Part shown: in pieces, positions 50,572 through 61,376 of the stretch
How positions within the stretch are numbered: the stretch's first letter is position 1
How the letters are laid out: the number at the start of each line of letters is the position of its first letter
Source: Isochrysis galbana
Taxonomy: Eukaryota; Haptophyta; Isochrysidales; Isochrysidaceae
DNA: 64,000 nt
Assembly (NCBI GenBank): GCA_018136815.1
Contig: CM030937.1
Span: forward strand, 5,350,632 to 5,414,631
Direction of reading: 5' to 3'
Notes under the pieces: model-generated
Seen by the model: only the letters and a program-made list of their open reading frames with translations
Database searches by the model: none
What the model was told of the DNA's origin: nothing
Translations under genes and position numbers: made by a program

Positions 50572-51804
50572 TTAATTAGGTCCTATGTATTTTTCATTTT
50601 TCACATTGTCAAGCCCCAAAAGCAAAAGCGAGCAACCCTCACAAGGGGGGTGGAAATGCTGCGGAGGGCGGTGGTGGATCCGGGCGGCAGGGAGATAAGG
50701 CGGGGCGGTCGGTCTGAGCGAGGGCCGCTGTAGTCGAGGAGGTTGTAGTCGAGGTCGTAGAGGTCCGACGGGGGCGTCGATGACGGGGGGGGCGGGGGAG
50801 GCGGGGGTGGCGGGGGCCTCGCCGGCAAGGGAGGCGGCGGTGGAGGTGTGGTGGGGCGGCGGCGGCGGCGGGGGCGGTGGAGTCGTCGACATTGGCGGAG
50901 GCAGCGGGCGCGCTGTCGTCGTTGGTGGTGGTGGTTGGAGGGATGGGGGAGGCTGCGCGGACTGGAGAAGGAAGAGATAGTGCGCCACGGCGGCGGCGAG
51001 CGACGACTCGGCGGTGGGAGGATAGGCCGGTGGCGGGTAAGGATGGACGGTGGCGGGCGGAGGAGAGGCAGTGGGGTGGAAGGGATGGGAGGCTTGCGTC
51101 GGGAATGTGTAGGTGGTGGGTGAGGGGGTGGGAAGGGAGGGAGGTGGGGGCGTGTAGTGGTTGTGGTTGTAGAGGTGGAGTGGGGATGGGGAGGGGACGG
51201 CACCTGGCGGGAGCCGATAGAGGCTGGAGCTGATGAGGGGTGGGTGGTTGAGCGGGGGGTATTGGGGAGGGGGTGGCTGATTCGGTGGGGGTGGGTTGGT
51301 GGAGGTGTGTTGAAGGCTTGGATGAGGAGGAGGGAAGAAGGAGGCTGGGTAGGCGGCAACGGCGGAGAGAGGGGGGGGCTGCTCGGGCGAGGCGAGGTGC
51401 GGGAGGGGAGAGTAGAATGTCGGTTGTGCGGGCGTGGCGGCGGCGTTAGGGAGCTGTGGCCAGCCGTGTGGTTGTGATTGTGCATGGTGTGCTTGGGTGG
51501 GCTGTGGATAGGTCATTTGGGAAGGCTGGTCGGGTTCGGGGAAGGCGGATGGGGCTGGAAGTGGCTCGGGAGCGGCGGCGATGGGGGTGTGGGGCACGGG
51601 GAGAGAGTGGGAGGGCGTGGAGGGCACACCTCCGCTACCATGTGGTGAGCTGAGTGTAGCTGTGGCTGTGGGGTGGTCTGGTGAGAAAGAGAGTTGAGAC
51701 ATAACATGAGAGGTTTGATCAACGTGGGGCATGGAGGGCGGGCGAAGAGGGACTGGAGGAGCACGCGGGGACAGATCGGACGGCGCGGGCGCACTCTCAG
51801 TCAT
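50572..51804 (-). CDS. Pro/Ser/His-rich low-complexity protein
   Basis: 410 residues from the ATG at 51804 (the frame is open further upstream, to 51972). It is almost entirely Pro, Ser, Ala, Thr, His, Tyr and Gln, with runs such as PPPPPPPPPP near residue 310, spaced Tyr-Pro motifs (YPPPAYPP, YTPPPPSLP) and a short more regular helix (SSLAAAVAHYLFLLQSAQ, about 265). No enzyme or binding domain is recognised. This composition is typical of disordered regulators or cell-wall proteins, but no signal peptide is seen at the chosen start. The absence of stops in a region that is not a simple repeat supports coding. The C-terminal ~40 residues may read past a true splice site. Confidence 0.4.
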   Translation of the reverse strand: MTESAPAPSDLSPRAPPVPLRPPSMPHVDQTSHVMSQLSFSPDHPTATATLSSPHGSGGVPSTPSHSLPVPHTPIAAAPEPLPAPSAFPEPDQPSQMTYPQPTQAHHAQSQPHGWPQLPNAAATPAQPTFYSPLPHLASPEQPPPLSAVAAYPASFFPPPHPSLQHTSTNPPPPNQPPPPQYPPLNHPPLISSSLYRLPPGAVPSPSPLHLYNHNHYTPPPPSLPTPSPTTYTFPTQASHPFHPTASPPPATVHPYPPPAYPPTAESSLAAAVAHYLFLLQSAQPPPSLQPPPPTTTARPLPPPMSTTPPPPPPPPPHHTSTAASLAGEAPATPASPAPPVIDAPVGPLRPRLQPPRLQRPSLRPTAPPYLPAARIHHRPPQHFHPPCEGCSLLLLGLDNVKNEKYIGPN

Positions 51805-52820
51805 CACGAGGCACTGTGGCACGAGGGCGAGGGCGAGAGCAGACGGGAGGAGCACGAGGGGCGATCGGGCGATGGCGCAGAGCGTTCGGAGGACACCGGG
51901 GGAAAACGTCACGCGCGGGGGGGGGGGGGACGCGCGGGAAAATAATAGACGGGAAAGGGGGCGGAAACTCAAGGGAGCACTCGGGGGAAAGGCGGGAGGG
52001 AGGAGAAGGGAAAGGGCTTTCGCGGGGGAAGGGGGCCGATCGAGATAGCGCGAGGGGGAGGGAATCGGGGCGCGACGGACGAGGGGAGTCGCGCGGGGAA
52101 CCTAGTCGGGGCGTATGGGAAGAGGCAATAAGTGTACAAGGCCCCTTCCTTACCCGCAACAGGGGGGTTCGGCCCATGTGGCCGCGACTTTGGGCCCTGC
52201 GCGGGGGCGGAGGGTTGGGGCGGGTATCTACCGATGGATAGACCGCCCTACTAACTAGAGCTATTGATGAGCGGTATGCCGTCTGCTATCCGGGTCTTGC
52301 ACAACTCTTGCGACGGCTGAGGCGGATGAATGGACGAATGCACGGTCCGACGGCAAACGACTTCATCGAAAGCGCGCGAGCGAGAACGATGAGTGCCGGA
52401 TCAGATGAAAATGAAACGGGCGCAGATTTCGCAGCACATAACAGCTCCTGCCACTCCAGAGCCATCCCTTCACGCACCCAAGAAGAAGCCAAGATGCTAT
52501 CAGGTATGATGAGCCACCACCACCTCAATGGGGCTAGTGCCTTTGGGCGATAGCACAACGCACGCAAAGCACATTAGAGGTATTAGGACGGTGTTCATGT
52601 GAGTTGGAGGGGGAGTGCGTATTTGTGTATGGATCGTGGTGCCGAAGGGTGCGTTAAGCGTTGCTGCTTGCGCACAGCTTGTACCGTAGAGCATCATGCA
52701 GCACACAAACCGTGGTGGCTCTAGGCCCTAGGCATTTCGTTTCATCAGACCGGTCTTTGTTTGTTTGGAGATAGGAGGTGCCTTCTTTGTGCGATGGGAG
52801 CAAGGATTTGTCATGTGCGC
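51805..52820. other. Non-coding, no gene seen
   Basis: GC-rich upstream region of the Pro-rich gene to 52210, then mixed sequence. No supportable ORF. Confidence 0.4.
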
Positions 52821-54440
52821 TCAAGGTATCGGCTCTCCGATCTCGCCTTCGCCGTACCAGTCCTTGCCCACGCGGGTCGAGGCGAAGATGGGTAGCCGGT
52901 TGCGCATATGGATCCGGTCGATCTCCCAGAGCAAGTCCGCCGGGAGTTCCTTGTCATCTGTGCGGGTGAGAGGGCGTGGGTGAGCGAGTCGAGGAATTGG
53001 CGGAGTGCCCCCCTCCCAAGGGTGAATGCCAATGTGCATTGCCCGGAGCTCGGTGCGCACGCGTGGAGTGTCTAGAGGCGTGCCCATGGAGATTGCATCG
53101 CAGAGGGCACCGGGGGCCACGCGGGAGATCTCCACTAGGCGGGCCAACGACTGCCATGGGTTGGGCGACGGCATACCCGTGAAGAACTTGACGTCCTGCT
53201 TGAGCTGGTTCACCGACGAGGTGCCGAGCAAGACGGAGGTGCAAGCAGGGCGCGAGCGGGTCCACCGCAGCGAGAGCTCGGTGAGGGACATGCCTGCCTC
53301 CATGGCAAGCTTGGCATAGGCCCGAGTGGCCTCTTGTGCTGGACCCGAGCGATAACGGTAAAGAGTGCGTCCCCAGCCAAGCTCGTCCATGCGGCCGCGA
53401 GGCTGCTTGGCGTTGGCAAGCGCGCGCGCCCGGTCCGCGTCGTCCGCTGCCGCCGGCACATCAAGGTACTTGCCCGTGAGCATGCCGCCCGCAAGCGTGT
53501 TGTATGCCATAAAGCCGACGTCCTCATTCCATGGCGCTGAGGCCTCCGACACCCCATTCTCCTCGATGCGCCGATTGATCAGGCTGTAGTCGTTCTGCAT
53601 CACGCAGGGCGGCGCCACGCCAAGCAGTCGCGCCGCCATAATTGAGCCCATTAGTCCGTACGCGTTGTCGTTGCACATGCCCCAGCCACGGATCACGCCA
53701 TCGTTCACGAGCTTGCCCATCGTACTGGCAATTTGCTCGAAAGACGCGCCCTGCCTCGACGAGGCGCCAATCTGATAGTTGTACTCGAGCGACTGACCCC
53801 AATTGGCCTGCGGAGTGTAGCGGGCAGGCCAGTGCAGCAGGTAAATGTCGAGGTAGTCCGTGCCAAGACGTTTGAGTGTGCCTTGTAAATCAGCTTCGAT
53901 GTTGCGTGGAGTCACGTTGCGGCCGCCCGTGATTTTCGAGGCAATCACGAGGTCCTTGCGGCGAGTCTTGTCCTTCGCCAGCCAGGATCCAATTATCTGC
54001 TCGGTTAGCCCTTCCGGGTGCTGCCGATCAGAAGGGATGGGATACTGCTCGGCCGTGTCGATGAAGTTGACCCCGTTGGCCCGCGCGATGTCAAGCATCT
54101 GGTGGCATGCAGCCTCATCCGGCGCGTTGAAGTCCGTGCTGCCCCATCGCTGCGTGCCGAGCGCGAGCTGGCTCACCAGGATGCCGCTTGAACCTAGGCT
54201 GCGCTGATGCATCCCGTTGACGATGCGGTCTCTGGCGGAGGGAATGGGTGCAGCGTTGGCGGCAAACATCTCACCCGCGAGGAAGGGCATAAGCCGGCGA
54301 AGTCCGCGCGAGATGGCCACAGCGTTTGACGAGCGCAGCAGCGCACGACGGCCAGAGGTACGCGCGACCGGTCGAGGGTAACAGAGCGCGAGCGCACCCG
54401 GACTGAGGAGGAGGAGGAGTGCGCGGGCGAGCATGGACAT
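52821..54440 (-). CDS. Aldo-keto reductase with bipartite plastid-type presequence
   Basis: 539 residues from the ATG at 54440 (the upstream frame is CT-repeat translation). Residues 1-19 are a signal peptide (ARALLLLLSPGALA). Then comes an Arg/Ser/Ala-rich stretch with RRALL and a hydrophobic patch to about 75, as in proteins imported into complex plastids. From ~78 it is a Tas-type NADP-dependent aldo-keto reductase: LGSSGILVSQLALGTQRWG, the catalytic Asp/Tyr in VNFIDTAEQYP, Lys in VIASKI, His in IYLLHWP, and SVLLGTSSVNQL for NADP. The segment VRTELRAMH to HPRPLTR before DDKELPADLLWEIDRIH could be a 103-bp intron (GTGCGC to CCGCACAG) rather than protein, because the family runs straight into that last helix. 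The substrate is unknown. Confidence 0.85.
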   Translation of the reverse strand: MSMLARALLLLLSPGALALCYPRPVARTSGRRALLRSSNAVAISRGLRRLMPFLAGEMFAANAAPIPSARDRIVNGMHQRSLGSSGILVSQLALGTQRWGSTDFNAPDEAACHQMLDIARANGVNFIDTAEQYPIPSDRQHPEGLTEQIIGSWLAKDKTRRKDLVIASKITGGRNVTPRNIEADLQGTLKRLGTDYLDIYLLHWPARYTPQANWGQSLEYNYQIGASSRQGASFEQIASTMGKLVNDGVIRGWGMCNDNAYGLMGSIMAARLLGVAPPCVMQNDYSLINRRIEENGVSEASAPWNEDVGFMAYNTLAGGMLTGKYLDVPAAADDADRARALANAKQPRGRMDELGWGRTLYRYRSGPAQEATRAYAKLAMEAGMSLTELSLRWTRSRPACTSVLLGTSSVNQLKQDVKFFTGMPSPNPWQSLARLVEISRVAPGALCDAISMGTPLDTPRVRTELRAMHIGIHPWEGGTPPIPRLAHPRPLTRTDDKELPADLLWEIDRIHMRNRLPIFASTRVGKDWYGEGEIGEPIP

Positions 54441-55211
54441 GACTTGGGGAGACAGCGTGAGAGAGAGAACCGGAGGGCTGGGCCCAGACGTCAAAAACAG
54501 AGGAATAGAGGGGGAGAGAGAGAGAGAGAAGGAGGGAGAGGGAGAGGGAGGAAGGGAGGGAGGAAGAGGTGGCGGAGGGAGGAGGGAGAGGGAGAGAGGG
54601 AGCGCGCGAGAGCACAGCGCTCGGCCGCCCGTCGGCAAGTGGGGCGAGAGAGAGAGAGAGGGAGCGACCTCCCAGGTCTCGCGTTCCCCTCCGGTATCTT
54701 CCGAAACCAACCCGCGATACATAATACAACTCCTAGATCTATAATAATAATAAAACAACTGAGCGTTAGTACCACTACTCCCACTAGCCCGGTACTATCA
54801 CGACACCCCTCAGCGCACCTGCCCGCACGCCTTGAAGTGGTGGCACAGACACATACACATATGCATCCCTTCAAATCTCCCCCCTCGCAAATCGCAAACC
54901 CCCGGCTCCCATTATAACTCTCCACAAGCTACGACAATGAGGGAAAACCCAGTGAGGCGGACCGACCTACGTCGGGCGACTCACCGGGGAAAAACACCGG
55001 GGGGGGGGGGGGACCTCTCGTCGAGAAGCAGAACGGCCCTTACAGCTCGCGCCGCGAGCAGTCCTCGAAGAAATAAATGACTGCGCCCCCCGATACCTGC
55101 CACAAGGACGTCTTGAGCCACTCCCTTCTTCTCGCCTCTCCTGTCGCCAGCCGCCCCCCTTCGCCCGTTTGCTAACGCAAACGGGGTCCGTTTCTTACCG
55201 CACTCCATCGG

Positions 55212-56785
55212 TACAAACGAAATGGATACTAAACTACCTCAACGCGAGGAAGGCCATTTGGAAACACGCGCTCGACGCGTGGTTCTGCAGAACCGGGCTC
55301 GGCCGCGGGGCCGTTCTATCCTCGATCCCCACGAAGACGCTTACCTGCAGCATCAGGGGAAACCCGGCACTGCCGGCATTCTGGAAGGACGCCTTAGCGA
55401 ACTTCAGGACCCTGGAGATACGTCGCACGAGACTCACGAGAGAAGGAGCGCTGTCACAACCGATATGGCACAATCCCCACGATCCACCACCGCTCAAGCG
55501 GGGGGCGTGGATCAGCCTATGGGAAACCCTCCAAACACATGTCGCACATAACATCTATAAAGACGAAAACCTCACGGAGCCCTACACACGTGAAGAATGC
55601 GCACGATACCTAGAGCACCTCCCCGAAATATTTGATCATAAGGGGAGCAAAATACAAAAAACGGAATTCCTAGACTCGTGGGAACGAGTAGTGCAACATG
55701 TCTCGCACCTCCTGGCGAAAGCGAAAGAGACCCCGCCCTCTGACCCGGCCCCCACCGAAGGGAACAGGGAGACGCCAAACACGTCCGCAGCGCCGGCAGA
55801 CGCACCTAGAGAAACCAGAGTCTCTGAAAGCGATACGTACATCACTAGAATGAATAACATATGGATATATACAAACACCAACTACCTAGGAGAAACTATG
55901 AACACCACCGAGGTAGCGAAACCGGGCGAAGAAAGGCACTACTACGCTCCCGCCAAATGGGAGAATGGGCTAAAAGGCCCGAAACACCTCGAATTCCCTC
56001 TCGCGGAAGAGTACACGCTTAGCGAAAAGACGCAACTAGACCAAATCACCGTATCGGATATAACACGAGAGCTAAAGGGAGACGGCTCCGGCAGCAAACC
56101 TCAGCCAGCGCGGGAAGCGTGGGCCCGCAAGATTGGCCTGACACACGACGAGTGGAAGCACGTGGCGAAACTCTACACTCACCCCCTGTTAAAACACACA
56201 GACAAACACCTACATTTTAAACACGTTACACATAGGAGGCTGGGTACGCGCAACCGTTTCACAGCGGCGGTCACCACAAAGTGTAGGCTTTGCGGGAAAC
56301 ACAGAGAGAACTCGACGCACCTAGCTAGGTGCCCGTCCACGCTCCCGATATTTCAAACCATAGAAGCTATAGCGGGATACACCCCGGCGAAAGACAGATC
56401 GACGACTCAAAAACTCAAAGACAGACTATTTGCGTACCCGAACTCCCCGACGCCGGACAGCCTCAAAGCCCTCTACCTAATAGCATGGAGATACATCATT
56501 GGTGACTTCTACAAGGTGGAATTTGAAAATCACACCTTCCACCACGTGCCGGTTATCGAGAGAGTTCTAAGCAGGTTCACGGTCCTCGTCAGAGGTCGTG
56601 AACCTCCGAACGATTTCTCAACCGCACGCACGCGCAAGGCCACCCAAGGAAGGAAGCCGAAAATCAAATCTCCACACGACCTCAGCGCCCCCGTCTTTTC
56701 AACTAACAACAAAGGCGCCTTGGTAATGAACACGAATCTATCACTGGTAGCGAAAGCCCTCAACATAGCAGAGCGTCTTGCCTAA
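55212..56785 (+). pseudogene. LINE ORF, C-terminal part with CCHC motif
   Basis: The frame is open from upstream host sequence. The element's own part starts at KWILNYLNARKAIWKHALDA, a region downstream of the reverse transcriptase core (the same region survives at 4586-4918). It continues about 525 residues: a Glu/Pro-rich linker (about 180-220), a domain with REAWARKIGLTHDEWKHVAK, then CRLCGKHRENSTHLARC, the C-terminal zinc knuckle of many LINE proteins, and a basic tail. No internal stop, so the copy is young. It has no reverse-transcriptase active site and cannot move itself. Confidence 0.85.
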
Positions 56786-57107
56786 CCAAGCGACCCCTAG
56801 CCGCTAGTCGCGAGCCGACCAACCGACGACAGACCTTAGTCATAATGACCACAGTTGCCTGACGCCCAGCACAAAAAACAAACACACATCAGCCGGTAGC
56901 CCGATGGCACAAGAGGAAGGTGAGAACCAGGCCGTCGAGAATCGGTACACACCGTCTGCCGCTAAAAACCCACTACACCCAGCCCCTAGGTAGAGCACGA
57001 GGGGACGAGCCGCAAGGCAGGTGGAGGGGGAGGGAAGGGAAGCGGGCGTGGCTGCGTAGATACTGTGCAGGGTCGCGCGCGCGGCGAGACTATTAAGAAG
57101 TTTTTTT
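55212..57107 (+). mobile_element. 5'-truncated non-LTR retrotransposon, 17-bp duplication
   Basis: Flanked by the perfect direct repeat TTACCGCACTCCATCGG (55195-55211 and 57108-57124). It carries the 3' part of a LINE ORF and a 322-bp 3' UTR and lacks endonuclease and most of the reverse transcriptase, as expected for incomplete target-primed reverse transcription. The right end is a T-run (57101-57107) rather than poly-A. The host sequence is the family A retroposon. Confidence 0.9.
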
Positions 57108-57608
57108 TTACCGCACTCCATCGGGGGGGGTGCAAAACTCCCCCTCTCCCTCTCTCCATTCTCCTCCACCCCTCTCCCTGCGGCGCGTCGCCATGCGGCG
57201 CGCCACGGCCTGCTCTCAGAGGGCCTTTGGGGGCTCCCAGAGGGCCAGCAAGGGCAGCTCAGGGGGCAGTGGAGGCTGGGGCTCAGCCCCTGGCCCCCCC
57301 TGCCTCTCCCACGCTTGCCACGCTGGCCAATGGAGCCTCCCAGTGGCATCTGTATGCCTGGCGACCAGGGGAGGGGGGGGAGTCAGCTCGAGGGCAGGCC
57401 CAGTATGGGCGTGGGAGTGCGAGTCGCGGCCCGCGCCCACGAAGGGTCTGGGCCAGGATGATGACTGCCCAGCCCCCGCCAGAGGGCAGGGGCTAAGGTT
57501 GATTGTACGGGCCCACCCCGGGGGGTGTCCGCGATGGAGAGAGGGGGGCGCGAGGCCCCCATTGACCCCCACTTATAAAAGTAGGTTGACTGACAACTCC
57601 TAGATCTA

Positions 57609-59582
57609 GATGTAGAAGTAGTGAAGTAGTAGATGTGAAAGACAGAAACAGTGTTTTTTTTGGAGGCCAAAAGCAGTGTTTCTCACGACTGTTTTTCCAA
57701 CGCCCTCCGTTTTGAGAGCGGGGCTGGGGCTGGGAGCCGCCCGTGCGCGGCGCGCGCGAGCGCGGCGTGCTCGCGGGATCGGGGCCACCACGCACGCGGA
57801 TCGCGACGCATGAGTGGGGTTGGGGTTTGGGGTTAGGGACGGGTACACATTTCGGAAATTTTTTTCCAAATTTGAGGCCCTTATGCCGCGCGCCATTTCG
57901 CGCGAAATTTCGCGAAATTTAGGTGGCAAATGGGATCCACAAGGGGCGCTATTCCGGGGGGGGGGGCGGGAAATGGGGACCGGGGACGGGAGGGGGGGGG
58001 CGGGAAGGAAGGGGGGCGCGCGGAGCGCGCGCTCGGCCCTCGGCACGGTCTCGCCCCGCCGCTCCCATGGCCGCATGGGTACCGAGTCGTCCGAGGAGGA
58101 GGAGGAGGAGGAGGTCGAGCTCGAGGATGACGTCGAGTTCGAGGACGAGGATGGGGGCGAGGACGACGACGACGGGAAGGAGGAATTCTGTGGCGGGTGG
58201 AACATTCAACAATTGCATCGGCGCGGGCCTTGTCTAGGTCCAGGGCGTCAAGACTTACGAGAGGATGTCAAGTTCGTCGGCGGCGTCGGCAGCGTATGTT
58301 TATGTTTATGTTTTCTCTGCTTAATTAATAATAATTAATTAAGTGCATGTTTGGGGACGTGCAAATAAATTCGTTGTCAGACCATCTTCAAGCCGCGTTG
58401 CGGCTGCGTGTCAACCGGGGAGGATTGGAATAAATGAAAATGATTCTGAAAAGCATTCATGATCATGATGATCATGGATAGCATTAGGCATGATGTGATG
58501 ATATGAAGATATAAAGGCTCTACATGGTCTTGCTTGTTAGGCGTAGGCCTAGGCCTAGGCCTCTAGAGCGTGCCGATACAACATTACGGTATAGCGATCG
58601 ATGCTTGTGTGTTATATAAGTTACATTACTATGGTATAGCTATAGCTAGTAGCTAGCGTTAGTTATAGTAGTTGATTAAACGAAATCTAGCGCAAAATTT
58701 GGGGGGGAAGGAGCAAAATATGTCTCAAAATCAAGCACAAAATTTGGGGTAGTCGAGCGCGAAACTTGTACCCGTCCCTATTTGGGGTTGGGTCGAACAA
58801 GGGATGAAAATGGAATCATAGGGAGGCGAGCGGCACAGATTCAACAAGTCCAAGAAAGTCGGTAAGGGCTCGGTGTTTCTCAACGTCCTAGAGTTGAGAT
58901 CCAGCGACAGCGAGCTTGGCAGCTTGTGGCAGGCTTCGCGTATGCCGATTCTCACAAACGACAAACGACGTGTTCGTGTGGGAAGGTGTCATGTCCGTGG
59001 ATTGTGGATTGGTTTCATAATGTGTGCTTGTGCTTGTGGGAATCTTAAGAGAGGGGTGTGCAAGAAGAGGGTAGAAGGGGGGTGCACAGTGTACAGCTTC
59101 GACGGGGCGCAAATCGTGTGCTTGTATGTAGCTTGTAGAGGCTCAGCTCGGTCCTGAGAGTGATGTGAGTTCTTGTGAGCCAGCCGGAGGCGGCGGGGCT
59201 GGTGCAAGAAGCTCCTGGCTCCTGGTTTCTGGTTTCGCGTTTCGCGTGCATTTGAGTACAAAAAATGTCACTTTCACTTTCACGATTCACTATCACTATG
59301 AGTCACCCCCTTATAGCCATTTTCAAAAAAAAACCTACACGTCGTCGGCGCAAGACATCGCAGGGGGCAACTTTTCCCCAGTCGGAGCGACCTCTAGATG
59401 TCTAAGGGTCAACATTTATTTTACCCCATAGAAATGGGGCTTATCCATGAAGCGGTAGTCTCTAGAGTAGTAGAGTACTAGTAGTCGTGGAAGATTCCTC
59501 TACTCCTCTAGAGGAGAGTATCGCCGACGCCCTACATTACCATACCGCCTGAGAAGGCCGCCCAGCATCGGCCGCTAAGTGG
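57609..59582. other. Non-coding, telomere-like and short palindromic patches
   Basis: Contains GGGGTTGGGGTTTGGGGTTA (57818-57837), an acidic frame at 58078-58190 without family features, AGGCCTAGGCCTAGGCCT (58547-58562), and a TCTAGAGTAG patch (59455-59520) like 20277. No gene is supported. Confidence 0.4.
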
Positions 59583-59584
59583 TT

Positions 59585-59706
59585 GGAGGGAAGGAGGAGG
59601 GAGGGAGGGAGGGAGGGAGGGAGGGAGGGGGAAGGTGGAAGGGGAGCCGGGAGCGAGGGAACGGGTCTCGCCGGCGACGGGGCGAGAGCGAGCGAGCGAG
59701 CGAGCG

Positions 59707-59756
<50 letters not shown>
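59585..59756. repeat. GGGA and GA microsatellites upstream of the NAD(P)-binding gene
   Basis: (GGGA)n at about 59590-59630 and (GA)n at 59709-59754, ending 40 bp before the start at 59796. Same purine-strand orientation as the tract before B9D2. Confidence 0.9.
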
Positions 59757-59795
59757 CAGCCGGCTCCCCCCCTCCACCTGCGCCACTAGCTGACG

Positions 59796-61376
59796 ATGGC
59801 CCTTCTCGCAACGCTTGCGCTCGCGTGGAGCACCAGCTGCCCCCGTGTCGGCCTCACCGCAGCTGGAGCGCACCGGTGCGCGCTCGTCCAGATGGAGGAG
59901 CTCGACAGGGACAGCCTAGAATTGGTGTTGCGCGCTCTGGAGGAGAGCAGGGATTGGGTGTCAAAAGATGTCGCGGCAGCTGCCATGCAAGCGGCGCGAG
60001 AAAAGCGCTCGTTGGATGCGTTCATCTCGGAGCTGCAGGCGGAGGTGGCCGAGGCAGGCCAGATTATCTCTGAGGACTTTGACATGCTCCAGTTGCACCT
60101 GCAAGATCAATCGGAGGCATACGCAAGGGATAAGCAAAAGGACATGGCGCAACGGGCGGAATCGCTGCTCTCTGCTCTCGAGGAGGCGGCCCCTCCATCC
60201 TTCAGGAATCGCAACGCTCTTGCCATACCCCCGCAAAAGTCTCCGTTGCTGCCAAGAGGAGCTAAAGTCTTTGTGGCGGGCACCAATTCGGCTCTCGGCG
60301 AGATGCTCACGAAGATGCTTACGTCTCTCGGACACGTCATCCGCCGCGGCCCGGACTCTTGCCCCGCCAATTTTGCCGACCCGACCCTCCCGCCGTCGTA
60401 CAAGCTCCGACGCGAGGTGGATGGCGCCGACGCTATCGTGCTGGTCTGCGAGGGCATCTGCGAGGGCGGTGTGAATCCAACCTATCTCACCTGCCTGGCA
60501 CGGGTGCTGCCACCCAGCTTGCGCCGTGTGCTCATCGTCAGTCCGCCCGGCGTGGATCGCACCCTTGACTTGCGCTTTGCCTTCAAGAACTTGCTGGGCC
60601 AACTCGACCGGCAGCGGGCCGCTGCTGATGAGCTCGCCGTTGCCGCTCGAAAGGTGAGCGCCGCCACCACGGTGATGTACGTAGAGGTTGGAGAGGGGCC
60701 GGACGACGGAGTGCGCATCGCCGCGGGCGATGCCCTCGCTGGCGGCGTGAGCGCCAAGGTGGCCGCGCTTGCTGTGCGCGAGGCCCTTAGTCGGGCGGAG
60801 TCGGTGGACAAGCGGTTCTCCCTCGGGCCGGGCGGGAATGCCGGTGCGGTCGGGCTGGGCCCGACGGCTACTGCAGCCATCTGGGATGACGAGTTCCTAA
60901 AGCTCCAGGGGCCCGAAATTGGCCGTTTTGCAACCGAGCCAGGAGTATCGGCCGAGTTTCTGCGTGATTGGGCGCGGAGGCTGCAAAAGGAGAGCGGCCC
61001 GGGAGGCACGCGATCGGGCTTGCTCTCTTCATTCGTCGTCGTGGACTTGCCGACTGCGGCGGCACGCGCAGCCGCGAAGCGGCTGGCCCACATGGACGAG
61101 CTGCCCATGGGCGCTCGGATCCGCTTTCTGGCCTCGGGCGCGGAGTACGTTGGAGAGGAGGAAGAGGAGCGCATGAAGGGCGACTTTGACGGCGCGATAG
61201 ACTTGCTCGTCGAGGAGCGGCGCGTACGTGTCGTGCGCGCTGAAATGGAGCCCGTCTTCCGGAGGGGCAAGGATGGCTCGCGGATCGAGGTGACACCCTT
61301 GGTAAAGGTGGAGTCCGAGGCTCGGCTGCTCGCCCGGCTAGACGCCGACCTTCGAGCCGAAGGCCTGCTATGGTGA
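59796..61376 (+). CDS. Plastid-targeted NAD(P)-binding Rossmann-fold protein
   Basis: 526 residues, one exon, from the ATG at 59796. Residues 1-12 form a short hydrophobic signal (ALLATLALAW), followed by a presequence-like stretch. About 30-125 is a charged helical region (LELVLRALEESRDW, EAYARDKQKDMAQRAESLLS). From ~160 there is a Rossmann start, KVFVAGTNSALGEMLTKML, a variant of the G-x-x-G dinucleotide loop, then ADAIVLVCEG and RRVLIVSPPGVDR, as in atypical short-chain dehydrogenase (NmrA-like) proteins of chloroplasts. The C-terminal ~170 residues (SGLLSSFVVVDLPT, GARIRFLASGAEYVGEEEEERM) are unassigned. No catalytic Tyr-x-x-x-Lys is seen, so a structural or regulatory role is as likely as an enzymatic one. 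Confidence 0.7.
   Translation: MALLATLALAWSTSCPRVGLTAAGAHRCALVQMEELDRDSLELVLRALEESRDWVSKDVAAAAMQAAREKRSLDAFISELQAEVAEAGQIISEDFDMLQLHLQDQSEAYARDKQKDMAQRAESLLSALEEAAPPSFRNRNALAIPPQKSPLLPRGAKVFVAGTNSALGEMLTKMLTSLGHVIRRGPDSCPANFADPTLPPSYKLRREVDGADAIVLVCEGICEGGVNPTYLTCLARVLPPSLRRVLIVSPPGVDRTLDLRFAFKNLLGQLDRQRAAADELAVAARKVSAATTVMYVEVGEGPDDGVRIAAGDALAGGVSAKVAALAVREALSRAESVDKRFSLGPGGNAGAVGLGPTATAAIWDDEFLKLQGPEIGRFATEPGVSAEFLRDWARRLQKESGPGGTRSGLLSSFVVVDLPTAAARAAAKRLAHMDELPMGARIRFLASGAEYVGEEEEERMKGDFDGAIDLLVEERRVRVVRAEMEPVFRRGKDGSRIEVTPLVKVESEARLLARLDADLRAEGLLW

Larger units (their letters stand above)
54742..57592 (-). mobile_element. Family A retroposon, split by a LINE insertion
   Basis: Perfect 16-bp duplication ACAACTCCTAGATCTA at 54726-54741 and 57593-57608. 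In minus orientation it starts with the family 5' end (CAACCTACTTTTATAAGTGG, near 57587) and finishes with the 3' hairpin (GGTAC ... GTACC) and an ATT-repeat tail at 54742-54755. The interior is interrupted at 55212-57107 by a LINE. Without that and its duplication, the copy is about 940 bp, the most complete one here. It has no credible ORF of its own. Confidence 0.85.

Noticed and set aside
57814..58338. Acidic ORF with E/D runs
   Set aside because: The coding part is a short GAGGA-repeat product followed by unrelated residues; no domain or convincing splice structure.
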